From positions 1 through 64,000 of the forward strand of contig DF237325.1 of the NCBI GenBank assembly GCA_000708835.1: DNA of 64,000 nt, in the 5' to 3' direction. The stretch is from Klebsormidium nitens. Taxonomy: Eukaryota > Streptophyta > Klebsormidiophyceae > Klebsormidiales > Klebsormidiaceae. Positions within the stretch are counted from its first letter, which is position 1. Each line of letters starts with the position of its first letter. The notes beneath the pieces were generated by a model that saw only the letters and a program-made list of their open reading frames with translations, searched no databases and had not been told where the DNA came from. The translations under genes were made by a program, and so were the position numbers. Positions 1 to 12,140 of this stretch are shown in pieces.

Positions 1-1604
1 AGTAAGCATCGGGCGGCTCTCCGGAGTCGCACGTGGTTTCCAACGACTCCCGGTGCTAAACCCTGAATACGGAGACTCCGCATTCTGCAAGTCGAACTTG
101 TACCGCGCCGCGGCTTAGCGCGCACACCTGTTTCTGCAGCAGCAAGTGTCTGCATGCCACGTGTCGAAATCTTATACGCGTGCAACCCTGGTGGGATTTC
201 CGCAGAGGGCGGGAGTATTCAGAGAGCACAGTTGACCAGCGCGGCGTGTACGGTATGACGGTGCCGACGCACCGTCGGTGACGTCGTGTTGCATCACCAA
301 GCGATGGTCCCCCACTAGGCATGGATGATGGGAGGTCCAAGCAGGAGGTCCAAGCAGGAGGTCCAAGCAAGTCAATCGCCCTGAAAAGGGACTCGATCAC
401 GCAAGGCTGGGTGAGGACGGGCCGGCGGTTCTTCATCGCTATACAGGGATTTCAGTCCATGTGTATGGAGTTTGGGAGAGAACCGGCAGGCGCCGACGTT
501 GGATTCCTCTCGCACAATGGAAAGGTTTCTGTCTACCAAGGCAACTCGGAGCTGGGCCTCCTCTTCGCGCGTGCGACAAACAAATGGCAGGCTAGTCTTT
601 TCTGAGCTTTGCATGACGGGGGCCAGAGCAAGGCGCTGTGACTCGCGAGTCCTTGAGGCTGAGCGCAGCGGCAGCATTCTAGCGGCTGAAGAGTACAGCC
701 CTATCCACTTGAGGAAGACAGAACTTCAGTGGCAGATAGCTGCTGAGGAGACAGCTCTGGCGGTGAGCGGGCCAGACTGATTTCAGGGTGAATAACAGGA
801 AACAGTCGAAGCAGGAAAAAACTTGGACTACTGAGAAGGATACTACAATTGTAAGCATGCACAGGCTGTAGCTAATTGGTGAATTGACTTCGTGTCTCTT
901 TCCTTAACTGAACAGAAGGAAGAGAGTGCTTGACGGAGAGTCCTGCGATGTGACAATTATTGCTTCCAAGACAGACAAGCCATTTTGTCAGGGTTCGCGC
1001 CTAAAGCAGCGGAAAGACGTGTCATCATCGTCACACACAAGGGGTCAAACAAGCGTGAGTACTCTGGCGGCTTTGGTCAACAAGCTTGAATCTATCATGC
1101 TTAGAGCCTTGCTAAGATTTAGATATGGTGCGGCTAAGTGTAAGGGTTACACCATAAAATCGTATCAATACAGACATGCATTAAAGCTCCGTCGTGCTTG
1201 GCAAAGTGCTGCACTTGGAGGCCAACCTTGTTCTAGATGTCAATCCGAGAGCTTGATACCCAAGGTCTGCCAGCAAAGTAAACAGTGAGCTGTTGGTGGG
1301 TTGCTGGTTAATCTTTGCAAAGTGTGGAGAGTGCTCTTTGTTATGCACGTTCAAAGAAGGGCCACCTTGAAGTTTGAAAAATGGTTCTAATGAGTTGAAT
1401 TATGAGCTGTATGGAAACATTGTGATTTTCACACGGTGTTATCCAGAATGCTCGTGAAAGTTTTGGGCTGTTAGCGGGCTCCTGTATGGATTTTGTGTAC
1501 AGCTGACCTTAGTAAGAATGGCATCTGTCTTTGGCACCGGTATCTTCGGTTGTACTGCCCCTCACATACATTGCTCCTCCTTGCTGCAGGTTCCAACAAA
1601 GAAA
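1..1604. other. Unassigned 5' region before the U-box gene
   Basis: No exon can be assigned with confidence. Several short open frames exist. One at about 919-1060 (+) follows a possible acceptor (TGAACAG) and runs to a possible donor (AAGC|GTGAGT), so it might be an upstream exon of the U-box gene. A better-supported exon begins after the acceptor ending at 1589. The stretch probably holds the promoter, 5' leader and possibly N-terminal coding exons of the U-box gene. Confidence 0.4.
331..369. repeat. Three tandem copies of a 13 bp unit
   Basis: The unit GGAGGTCCAAGCA is repeated three times head to tail with no mismatch. It lies in the unassigned stretch upstream of the U-box gene. No function is suggested. 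Confidence 0.9.
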
Positions 1605-4600
1605 ATGGAGACGTCCCCGTCGGCAATTGCATTTCGGGGCATTCGAAATGTGGATATGATTCCATTTGTAAGGCTCATATTGTCATGCTCTAGAGTCCTT
1701 TTTGCCCTTTAAGTGCTGTGCCCTTCGCAGTGCCTTCCTTGTTACGGTCTTTCGGCACATTGTTTGGCCCCTAGAAAACCAAGTTCCTGGGATCAAAGCG
1801 GGCCGGAGATGCACGCATCATTATGAGCAAGTACCTCACATTGGTTGCTAACATTGCCTAGCATGCATGCTGTGGCAAAATTGACTATCTTGATACTCTT
1901 TGTTCCCATTCTATCACCGCTTATACCTTCTGTTGGTGCGTGCAGATAAGGGACGTGATTGACACGCTGCGCGAATTTGACCTGCGTCGCCTTGGGAGCT
2001 CAAAGGTATACAAGACCAGGATGGAGACTGAGCTGCAGCCACACCTGGTGAGACCACAGATGTCCAACTGCAATACCCGCTTCCTTTGGATGTTTCAGTC
2101 ATCTCTGCAGTGCTCCACTGTGGAATGTTATTTCAACAAAACAAAGCCAGCAAACGTGCCCTCCACTTTTCGTCCCAGCCTTTGTTTCTGGCAAAGCCAA
2201 AATAAGACAATTGCTCTGCAAGTTGTTACTGTGTTACAGAAAGCCAGGGCCCTGTCTCGAAGTACCTCAACCAGCATTAGATACTTTCCTTGTGCCTCAA
2301 ACCATTTTGCCTCGATAAGACAAGAGTCTCTCGGTTCGCTAGAGCTGAGGCTGTGTGGTGCATGCAGGTGCCCCATTGGGTGCAGCCCCTTCAGTTGCCC
2401 CCTCACGCTCCATTCTTCCACACGCGCATCCAGAAGTGGAAGCGACACAACATGATGCGCGTCCTCGAGGCTGCGGCTGACGAGATTGCAGGGGACGACA
2501 TCAAGATCGCTGAGGTCACCGATGCCCTCCTCCGGCGTGTGGAGCCCATGGGGCCCCACCTGCAGGCAGCCGTTGATAGCTTCATCCAACGGCTGAGATT
2601 GAATCGGGCTTCGGCCACTGGACCAAATGGGGCAGTGCTCAGGGCAGAAGTTGTGCAGGCCCCACCTCGCGTGAAGGCGGAGCTCGGAACCCTGGCGACG
2701 AGCATCAGTACAGAGGAAATTCGGATTAGAGGGCAGGGGACTAGGAGTCCCGTGGCAAAGTTTGTGGACGACTGCCTCTCGTCCAACTCAAGCCTGAAGC
2801 GGGCTGCATCCGGGCCTCCCGAGAACGCTCCGCCAAAGCGGCAATGCGTGTGGGATTTGTCAAGCACCAAGAGCGGGACGCTCGCAGCAGTTTGCAACTC
2901 TGCGGAGAGCGTGGGCAAGAAGACGGCCGGCACACACGGGGCTCCAGAGCAGTGCTTCCGCTTTGAGGTGCCTGCGGTGGACACCCAGGCCATCCTGGCT
3001 TTCCTGAAGGCAGGCCAGAATGCAGGCGCAACCCTACCTTTTCCCCCGCTTGCAAACCTAGCAGCAAGCCACCCCCCCAGCAGGCAGTTTGACCTAGAGC
3101 AGCAATATGATTTGCTGAGCTCTCTGGACGACTTCCTGGGGCCCATCCCTGAGGGCGACGTCCCCCCCTGCCACGACGATGACGTCTCAGAGAGCCACTC
3201 TGGCAGCGCCAGCCAGGTCCTGCATGAGTTTGACGTTAGCAACGGCGTCAGCGAGCGGGTGGTACTTTCCTCGGAGGCCGACGAGCCCTATCTGGACGAC
3301 CTCGACTTTGACGAGTACCAGGAGGCGGTCTATGCAGCCGCCAGCTCGCGGGCGGGGGACCGCGAGGGGCGGGAGCTGCTGGAGGACGCGCGCCTGCTGC
3401 TGCAGAGTGCGCTGAAGTTGGGGCAGTGCCCTCATCTTGGGGCCATCAGGGTTGCGCTCGTCGCTGAGAAGCTGTCTCCGGTGGTTGAGCAGATGCGGGA
3501 GCGCAGCGAGGCGATGGAAGCAGAGGAGCTGCATGCGCTGGAGTGCCTGAGTGGGCTGCTCATGGGGGCCAGGGAGCGGGTGCAGAGTGCCATCGAAGAG
3601 GATGCGGAAGACGTGAGTCTACAAATAGGCTACCGGTGCTTGATTCATCTGAGCCTATTCAGCCGATGTGTCCTTCTTTTTCTTTGGATGCTTCCCGAAC
3701 TCGTCAGTCTGACATCAAGCAGCGCTAGTCTTACCAAAATTGTTGACGCAGAAGGAGCAGACCTCCGCTTTCAATCAACGTGCTCCTCGTTGTGCATGCA
3801 TCGTCGTCTTCACCATGTGCTCCTTCTTTTGCAGACTTTCCGACTGCCCCCTTTCAGCCTTTTTAATTGCAAGTCTTCCCTTCTGCAGATCCTGACTGAG
3901 ATCGATTCCGACACCGCCATCCGGCAGGAGGTTTCCAAGCTGGAGAAACTGGTCGACGACCTTGTGGCGCTTTCGGGCACTACTGTTTTGGAGGTCAGTC
4001 TTGAGCATGCTCATACTCCTTAAGATTGCCAAGGTCTTCATTGACAATCGTTCAGCGAGTCAGAAAACCTACAAAAGAAACAAGAATTCGATTGTCTGCT
4101 TTGAATCCAATCGTGTGAGGTGGTTCTGCATAAGGAGGTTGAAGTCTCTCGTACGCTCAACCCAGATGTAACGGCGAATGTTCAAGATAATTTTTGTTGC
4201 TCATTGCTCCGCTCCTTGAATCTCTTCGGCTGCCAGCCCTGAGATACGATTCGTCTGAGCGCATCCCTTTTTGTATATGCCCAAACAGATTGCTGACTCT
4301 GTTTTCCTCGTCCTGCAGGAGCCTCGCGTGCAGCTGCGCTTGGCGTCTGCCCACAACCGGCTGGCCTCCTCGCTATCCCAGCATGGATGGGTGGAGGAAG
4401 CCCAGGCCGAGATGGACTGTGCGAACTCCATCTTGAGCGCGCTACGCGCCGTGTCCGCTGGCCCCAAGCAGCGGGCCCTCTCGCCCCCGCCCGAGTGCCC
4501 CATCAGCATGGAGAAGATGCAAGACCCCGTGGTGCTCACCACTGGGCACACGTTCGAGCGCTCCGCCATTGAGCGCTGGTGAGCGCCCGAGTTTTGCATC

Positions 4601-5263
4601 TATACGCTTGTAATACAGCTGAGCGACCGACTCACTTGGGATATAGCAACCATCTGTCGATTGCGATTGAGCACAGCGAAGGTGATGTCTGCGCTTGTGT
4701 TTCAAGTAATGCAGATCTATCACCCCTGTTCTAATCCTGTCCACTGGGTGTACCAATCTGCTTTGTGTGAGTCTTTGTCCCAAGTTTCTCTGCATGATTT
4801 GAGGCCCCATCCGTGGACAAATTTTCTGACCGCGACCCCTTTTTCTCAATGCAGGCTCAACGCTGGCAACACCACGTGTCCCATCACCCGGCAGCCGCTC
4901 ACCGACCTCGAGCTCGTCCCCAACGAGGCGCTGCGTGGTTACAGTGCCAGGTGGCACGCCGAGAACGGGCTTGCACAGCCTCAGGCGCCGAGCTGGCCGG
5001 AGCTCACGGTCGATACGGCACCAAAGAATTCTGCCCCGTTGGAGAAGGGCAGGGACCTGTTCCAAGTGGACGACTTCTTGGACGACGCTCTGAAGGGTGC
5101 CGGAACCGACAGCTTCGACGTCTTTGGGTTTGGGCAGGGAGTGAGCGGCAAGGCTGGGGAGATGTACGCCTTTGAGGAGGGCCGTCAGTGTGGGGAGCAG
5201 GTCGCGGCAATGGACCTGAGCTCGTGGAATGTGGATATGATGCAGTGGGCAGTCAGCACCTGA
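1605..5263 (+). CDS. U-box domain protein (putative E3 ubiquitin ligase)
   Basis: Model: 1605-1667, 1946-2005, 2368-3612, 3889-3993, 4319-4578, 4855-5263; phases agree throughout and give about 713 aa. The U-box is near the C-terminus and split by the last intron. It reads ECPISMEKMQDPVVLTTGHT then FERSAIERW, followed by the next exon's LNAGNTTCPITRQPL, the classic plant PUB signature. U-boxes bind E2 enzymes and transfer ubiquitin. Upstream lies a long exon with acidic, low-complexity stretches (around 3120-3330), then predicted helices rich in Leu, Ala and Glu. The protein ends about 120 residues after the U-box, and I see no C-terminal ARM repeats. The start is uncertain: 1605 is the first ATG in the earliest exon I trust, but that exon follows an acceptor at 1589 and so could be internal. 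Substrate unknown. Confidence 0.8.
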
Positions 5264-6519
5264 GCGGGTGTGATTACAGGGAGCATGGTTTGCCAACACG
5301 TGTTTTGGTGCGAGAGTCGTAGTCGGTTCGGGACTTTGTGGATTCCCCTTGCCAGCGGGGAAGAGAAGAATGAGGAGGAGGATGTAACGGGTAAGACCGT
5401 CGTAGAAGGTACCACCACATCTATTAAGCAAGGTCCGAGTGTGTTGACTAGCTCACGCACCAGCGTTTTGACAGTAATTACTAACTTATTGGTCACACCC
5501 AACCAGATTTTGCGCACCAGCAGTTACTTGGTGACTTTAGTTTTGCTGCCTTTAACCTAAGAACGCTCTATCCGAGGTCAGACTGTACAGTTCTAAGCGA
5601 TCTGCATAGGCCACCCAAACTGTAGGTGATCGATGTGAAGCACGTTGATTCACCATAGCCGCACAGGAGTGACGTTAGTACCTCAATTCAGTAGTGCAAA
5701 GCAATAGAATTGCAGCCCGTACCGCCCGCCACTAGTTTATTTGAGGACTAATCATCTGAAGCAAGAATGCCGCTGAAGAACGAAATGTTTCAATCATGCA
5801 GTCGTAAACTGACTCAATACAACTTTTTGATCTTGAATTACCACATAAGTTGAACATCCGGCATGCACATGTGTGAGGCAGATGTGACTATCTTGTTCCG
5901 TGCATATACTAACGTGGACTATTTACATACGTACCTGGCTGCCGGCATGCGGACACACATGGTACTTGTATGGAATTACAGTGGCGCCGTGTGCATTGAA
6001 CTGTAATCATTGAATCAGATCGCATTTTAAGTGCACGTACCGCGGCCACAGCTGACATCATGACGGTGGCAATTGCTTCTACGCAATTGGCAGGCGCGGC
6101 CCACTGACCTCAGGCCGGCCGGGCGCCTCTTGCCAGCTTGTCGCCTGCATGTACAGCTTCCTGCCCCAAACGTTTCAGTCTAGCTGCATCATGCATGGGA
6201 CCAAGCACTACTGCGCACTGCTGCTAGGGGATACCTGGATCCGTACACTCAATGCAAACTCGAAAGGCTGCATGCCCTCCATATTTCGCAAGGCATCTTC
6301 TAGCTTTCTTCACCTCTTTGGTTTAGTACCATTCCCTAGGGCCTGATCTGCCCATTCAGGAGCTACACGATTGTATGTACAAATGTTCGAGGGTGTTCGC
6401 CAATACGGACATACAGCTAGCTCCTATGTACAAACTGCAAATTTACAACTAGCGATATCTTGAATGTACAAATTGCGAGCTCTTTGAGAAGTGATTATCC
6501 CTTGCGTTCTCATGACTGA
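5264..6519. other. Convergent intergenic region
   Basis: This is the tail-to-tail gap between the U-box gene (+) and the DNL zinc-finger gene (-). It should hold both 3' UTRs and polyadenylation sites. I see no coding exon, strong repeat or structured RNA in it. Confidence 0.5.
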
Positions 6520-8579
6520 CTACACGAAAGGGAGGCCACCGAAGCCCCCAGGCTTGCTTGTGTTGAATGGGTCGTAAGGAGTGTGGAAGAGCTGTCCGGG
6601 AGGGCTATAAATGGGTCCCTTCAGCTCGTGGAAAAGCTTGAGGTTGTCGACCAGCTTATGGTACACGTTGCACCCCTTACACTACGCAAGGAAGACAGAA
6701 CGCGTCAGTCATGCCAAGCAGAGCAGCCTGTTGGGACGGAAGGGGAAGCTCAAACCCACTAAGTTTCAATCGAATTGTGTGAGACTCTAGCTTTTCATTG
6801 GTGGGTGGGGAAAACTACGTTTTCTGATCAGCATCATTGAACATAGAGGCTTAAAAGGCCCTAGCTCCCTTTGCAGGACCAACATCAAAACGTGCACAAA
6901 ATTAGTGCCAGCCTCAGGTTCTTAGCACGGCGACTTTGAAGAAGACAAGTGATTAACCAGCTGCAGGGTTTCTCCACTACAAGATAAGGTACGCAACAGC
7001 CCTTGCAGAACGGATAACATTGAGAACGCGATGCTGGAACTTCAATCTGCATACCCTTATTTGCTACATTTTCCAACACTCGCTCAAACTCCTGGCACCA
7101 GACACATCAAGAATCTAATACTGAATGTACAAGCGACAAAGCAAAGGCTGCCGGAAGACCTTACAAAGTACTGGACAAAATAGGCGTCACATCAAGGGCT
7201 CACTGCACTCTACTACCTAAACGGTTGAGGGGCAGAAGCAGAAGGGCAATAGGGCGCCGAAGGTTTACCTGCACGAAGACAGTCCCTGTCTTGTAGGCCT
7301 GAGGGTTGATTGCTCGCGTCGTCCTCTCCCAGCACTTGTTGCACGTGAATTCCACTCGCAAAGTGCGCCGGGGCGAGTTGCTGATTAGAGGGCCTGCTGA
7401 TGAAAAGCCTTTGGCCCCCATTGAAGCGGCAGGGTCTAGGAGCGTCCAGCCAGGGCCGTCAATGGGGCCTGAGCGCTTTCCGGTTGCTGCGCCGAGCGCG
7501 AACTCCATGGCATCGTCCTGAGGGAGGGCACACACACCTTGTGTTAGGAGATACATCGAATGCTCAAGCAACATGGTCAAGGGTACCAGATTTTTTTTTG
7601 GCAATCCAATAGAATTGGCTACGAAGAGACTCAACACCGTCCTTGGCAATGACGCCATGAGACATTGGGAAAGGAAAACTCGCGGTAGGCGCTACAAGTC
7701 ATGAGGACAACTTGCTATGGCCACTCAAAGTTGAAATGCACTGGACTGGACTTGCCTGTGACATTCTTTGTAGACCAAAGGGGTTTCCATCTGAGGCCAC
7801 TTTTTGGCCAAGGGCTGCTGGGACCAGGGCATACACGCCAACCTCCTTGGGGGCGGGCAAGCGCCTCTCAACAGGAATCAAGTCGTCGACCGGCGCCAGC
7901 GACAAGCGGACTGCCAGGAGCACAGGCGACGTAGTGAGCAATGAACGCCACTGTACTAGGAGAAGAGAAAACAATATTATAGTGACATGACAGGAACTCA
8001 GTGCTTCGTAACAGCGTTGACGTTATCCCTGCACGGATAATTGCAGCGCAAACTGAGAAGAGAGCTTATGAACACCCCGTTTTTGAATTCAACCCAGAAC
8101 TCCAGAAGCTCCAAATCCGAAAGCCAATGCAACACAGGAATGATGCAGGCTGACAGGAGAATTGCCTGGTGAAGATGTTGAAGAGACTCACCATTCGAGA
8201 GAGTGAGTGCCCCCTGCTCTTGGTCCCCTGTTTCTTGGCCCCTCGACAAGCTCTGAGCGAAAGCGCTAGCGTTTATGACCATGCCGGTGTGTCTCGTAGC
8301 CACTCCCGCACCAGGCGCTTCGCTGGCGGCCAACTGCCGCAGAAGGGGTTCAATTGGTTGTCTCAAAGAAGAGGGCTGCCAGAAACTAAAAGGAAGTCGC
8401 AACTTTTCACCTGCAGTTCGAGTAGGATGGTGAAAGTTGTAAGCGCCACCGCGCAACACGGGAGCATGGGGCAGTTGCTGACGAATTGTGACGTTTGCAC
8501 AAGTCCGAGGGCCCCATGAGGATGTCTGGGAAAGTAAGCAGCTGCATTGAGAAGTTGAAGCTGTTGAAACAAGCGCCAT
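6520..8579 (-). CDS. DNL-type zinc finger protein (Zim17/Tim15/HEP family), organelle targeted
   Basis: Model on the minus strand: 8579-8192, 7955-7756, 7517-7269, 6681-6520, about 332 aa with consistent phases. The C-terminal DNL domain has the four zinc-binding cysteines as two CxxC pairs: FTCNKCWERTTRAINPQAY in the third exon, then CKGCNVYHKLVDNLKLF in the last, containing the Asp-Asn-Leu that names the family. Known members keep organellar Hsp70 soluble and assist protein import or folding in mitochondria and plastids. The first exon is rich in Ser, Thr, Gln and Arg with few acidic residues (MALVSTASTSQCSCLLSQTS), like a chloroplast transit peptide, and the domain lies very near the C-terminus as in plant members. 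The intron after 7756 has a GC donor (CAG|GCAAGT). An alternative in-phase acceptor for exon 2 exists about 45 nt downstream. Which organelle is an inference. Confidence 0.88.
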
Positions 8580-8994
8580 GATGCTTGAAAGGTGCTGACA
8601 GAGATAGAAGCTGGTAAATTGCAGGATTCCTTCTTCCTTTGTGCTAGGCACGGAATTCGAAAAAACACAATATCCGTCTTGGCAAGCGCAAAATCCTTGA
8701 GTCCGCTTCAAAGCTTTAGTGCCCGCCCGATTTTTTCGCTCAGCCATTTCGCCGGGAACTAACTTTGGTTATTTGCCATCCCCTCGGCGAGGTGCCCGGT
8801 GATCAGGATATTGCCCGCGACAGCGAGATATTGCCCGGCAGAGCGGGCATAACCAAGTCACGTGGCTTTTGAGCCAATGAAGTTCGAGATATTGGCTCCA
8901 CCGATGACCATGTGGTCTGATAGTGCCCGCGATTGAAACCAGTACTTTATTTTCACCGGGTACCCTAGCGTTTTGGTGCTTGAAACGATCGTAG

Positions 8995-9027
8995 CCGTCC
9001 GATGAACAACTGGGTTCAATCGGACGG
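8995..9027. repeat. Small inverted repeat (9 bp arms)
   Basis: CCGTCCGAT at 8995-9003 pairs with ATCGGACGG at 9019-9027 across a 15 nt loop. It sits next to the larger palindrome in the divergent promoter region, so the two may belong to one inserted hairpin element. Confidence 0.7.
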
Positions 9028-9037
9028 GCACTAAGTG

Positions 9038-9134
9038 AGTTAGTACACTCGGGTTCGGGAATACGCAAAATATTGCCCTCGGGCTCCGCCCTCGGGCAAT
9101 ATTTCGCGTATTCCCTCACCCTCGTGCACTAACT
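9038..9134. repeat. 97 bp imperfect palindrome (MITE-like hairpin)
   Basis: The left arm starts AGTTAGTACACTCGGG and the right arm ends CCCTCGTGCACTAACT; the arms remain complementary with few mismatches through GGGAATACGC / GCGTATTCCC and AATATTGCCC / GGGCAATATT, leaving a short GC-rich loop near 9086. Further ATATTGCCCG motifs occur at about 8809 and 8827. No transposase ORF is present. The element lies between the divergent DNL and SFT2 genes. Confidence 0.8.
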
Positions 9135-9591
9135 GTTACCAAGTGAACTGAACATCTTGGAACAAACTTGCACAAGGTAGTCCGGACTCTAGTCTAGGAT
9201 AGATGTACGTCGAGAAGCCTTCAATATTCAGTTAGAAAAGGTCATATCCAGGCAGTTAAACGTTGCAATAGTCCAGATATCGATCAACATTCTCATCCTG
9301 GGCAAGTACCGTAGCTGCACGGCGGTGCTGCTGTTCTCACTGTTTCAGAGGATTGGACAAGAAAGCTCGGCGGCTGGTCAAGGTCCTATTCTGAGTCTGC
9401 CATTTGTCTTTCAATACCTTCTGGTTGCGATCAGGCCCGCTGTAAGACATCTGCCTGACAAGTGATTTGGTATACTAAAACCAGCGTTTTGCAGGAGGAG
9501 GAGGAGGATCCAATCGACCAGTCTTGATTGCAAGCTGTCGGTGGAGATATCAGAGGGCCTGATCTGAGCAATTGTTGGCAAGTCCTTCAAA

Positions 9592-12140
9592 ATGGAGCGG
9601 CTAAAATTGATGCTGGGATACGATGCGGAACCAGAACCTGATCCTGAAGATGAAGGAATTCTAGCGGAGCTCAATCAGTATTGCACCCTCACTAGAAAAC
9701 AGGTAAGACATTCTGTAGCAGTCCCATTGGCTGAAACCTTCCAGCTCAAAGTGCTTCTTGAGAATGTGGGCTTAGCTTCTCCGGAATGTGGCTCATGAGA
9801 GGTCTGCTGACCATGTTTGGGGTGCTCTTTAAATTTGGGTTCCGTGCTGACCAGTCGTGGTTTGCGAAGTTCAATGACGGGGGCCAGATTGGTCACATAG
9901 AGCTGTGCTCTGCGGGATGTTGGTCGCTTGGGATTGTTGCCTTTGCTGGGCTCATTGTGTAAGCTACCACTTTGTCCAACTGGTGCCCCGCTAATTAACG
10001 CTGTGCTGATTGCTGCCTGGACTCTCCGTGCAGCGCCTCTATGGCTTTGCAGGCTGCATGTCCCTTGGTCTGCTTTGCTCACTACTGGTAAGTCATTGCT
10101 CCTGAGCTGCTCCGCTCATTGCCAAACACTTCGATGAGCTGACTCCTCCCTGAACTTGATGACCAAGACTGGCCTAGGGCGAGTAGTAGTGCATTCAATG
10201 GGTTCATTTAGACGATGTTTCTTTGCCATGTCAACAGTGTTTCCTTACTACTTCAGCCATATTCCAAACGAATCATCACTTACTTGGGAAGGCATTTCAT
10301 TTTTTTGCCTCATCTTAAAGATTCAGGCATCTCCAGCTTCTTCAGGTGCAATCTGAATTGGCAGTAATCCAAGTGTCCTTCTTCGTTTGACACTCACATG
10401 TCTTTTCTGGCCTTACAGTCCAGCCTGGTGTGGCTGAATCCGGTCAAGTTTGCAATTACATACACATTTGGGAACCTCCTTTCGTTAGGCAGGTGAGCGG
10501 AGGCACCCTTGATCAAACACTCTAACACTGACTTATGAAAACGCCCAGTTGTTCATGCGGGTTGAGTAGATCAATGACAGTGAGCTTCGCTTGCTTTTAG
10601 ATCAGCTGATGAACCTTTCTGTACCTTGCCTCTCACAACACCATCCCCTTTGGTTCCGCTCAACACCTTGTCTGTAAAAAGAGGCTTTTTCGGGCGTCCT
10701 CCTTTGCCCACCACATCTGTTCTGCATATCCAACTTACGGCGCCCTCCATGATCGCGGCATATCCAACTTACGGCGCCCTCGAATGATCATGATCAGCAG
10801 GCCCTTCTTCTGACTCTCTCGTGCAGCACCACCTTTTTGGTGGGCCCCATGCGCCAGCTCAAGATGATGTTTGACCCAGTACGTGCGGTCGCCACCATCG
10901 TGTATGTAGTCGCGATCGTCCTCACCCTCTTCTGCGCCCTCTATGTGAGCCATCTTCGACTGTCTAGACGCCCGATTGAACCTGAGAATGTGCACAGAAT
11001 GAGATTCTTTATCTTTTTACCTGAGTTGGTGTTTTGCTGATCATCCCCGGCGTCACTTTGATCAGTGCTTCCGATTTGCATCTGGACCTCCCTTGCTCAG
11101 TAGGAATCTTGACTATTGCTCGGGGCTTCGCTGGCACATTATCGAGCACAAACACCATCTCGAGATTTTATTCTCAAGTCCTGGGGCGCAAGTCCTTTAA
11201 GGGCTCGGCTCGTTGTCGAATCTGCTCTTGGGCAGTAGGATTAGAGTGGACGAGGACAAACGAGAAGCGTTTTCGACCAGGCAAGGGCCTTCGTTGGGTG
11301 GGAACTACAGAAGGATCGCAAGGATCCGGTTACAATCTACGACTCGAAAAGGACAGCTTGACGAGAGACGCGTCTCCGTCTATGTCGTTGTTGACGACAG
11401 TACAAGCGGGCTCGTTTGAAGTTCTCGAAAGTAGGAATTGAGATCATGGGAGCCCAGTTTTAGCCAAACCCTTGTGTTTTTGTCCTGAACCACCTTTCAT
11501 CCAACCAAGTTCTTACTTTGGAAAATATCTGGACGAGCTCGCCAGTGAGTGAAACAACTTTTGAATGAGAATGTTGCTTCGTACATCGTTGGAAGGCCTT
11601 CATACGACGGACGGTTTTGACATCAAGGTCTTATGTTCGAAGCCCCTTCAAGCTCTCCAGTCTTTCCTTCGATCTATTGACGACAACACTTTCAGACTCG
11701 AACGGATATGACCTACTATCGTGGCCCTATCTGCAGTTGCACGATATTCTTTTGACCATGATATGCATCGTCGTCGAGTTTTGCGCTGTCATCTGGTAAG
11801 CTCGTCCTCTCTGACCATCAGTTTTCGTATTACAAATTTGTTCACGGTAGAATATGTCGAATCAGCTGGCTCGGCTCGCTTTTCTGCGTTGTGGCGAGTT
11901 CTTGAAGCTGTCAAGGTTGTCTTTGAGCACAGCGTCAGCAGTTCCGTCGGTTGAGTTCCAAGAGTTTGATGTCGATGTCAAGAAAGGTACTGGTCATTGC
12001 AGTGCGCTAGAAAGGACGCCCACAAGACGTTGTATTAAACCAATCATCTGCTCCTCTACAGGTACAGTTTGAGTTACATACCGTTTGCACGACGCATGGT
12101 GGCAAGCTGTTTGACTCGGTGTTTAGAAGTAGAAGTGTAG
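9592..12140 (+). CDS. SFT2-like vesicle transport protein
   Basis: Model: 9592-9702, 10034-10087, 10419-10492, 10827-10944, 11737-11795, 12062-12140, giving 164 aa, the usual size for the SFT2/GOT1 family. Phases agree at every junction. The cytosolic N-terminus is acidic (DAEPEPDPEDEG). Four hydrophobic segments follow: RLYGFAGCMSLGLLCSLL, FAITYTFGNLLSLGS, VATIVYVVAIVLTLFCALY and ILLTMICIVVEFCAVIW. The loop between the second and third holds GPMRQLKMMFDPVR and the tail begins YSLSYIPFARRMV; both are family hallmarks. SFT2 proteins are Golgi membrane proteins that aid fusion of endosome-derived vesicles with the Golgi, as known from yeast. Exons are very small (54-118 bp) and the fourth intron is nearly 800 bp. 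The start is the only ATG in frame. Confidence 0.93.
10724..10781. repeat. Direct repeat inside SFT2 intron 3
   Basis: CATATCCAACTTACGGCGCC followed by CTC occurs twice, about 35 bp apart, just upstream of the acceptor of exon 4. It looks like a local tandem duplication with a short spacer (CATGATCGCGG). Confidence 0.8.

Larger units (their letters stand above)
8580..9591. promoter_or_regulatory. Divergent promoter region between DNL and SFT2-like genes
   Basis: About 1 kb separates the two start codons, which point away from each other, so both promoters and 5' leaders must lie here. I could not pick out a convincing TATA box. The central part is occupied by the hairpin repeats at 8995-9134. 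A minus-strand open frame at 8769-9119 is best explained by the repeats. Confidence 0.5.

Noticed and set aside
8769-9119. 116-codon minus-strand frame between DNL and SFT2-like genes
   Set aside because: It runs through the palindrome and hairpin repeats, and its peptide reflects those repeats.
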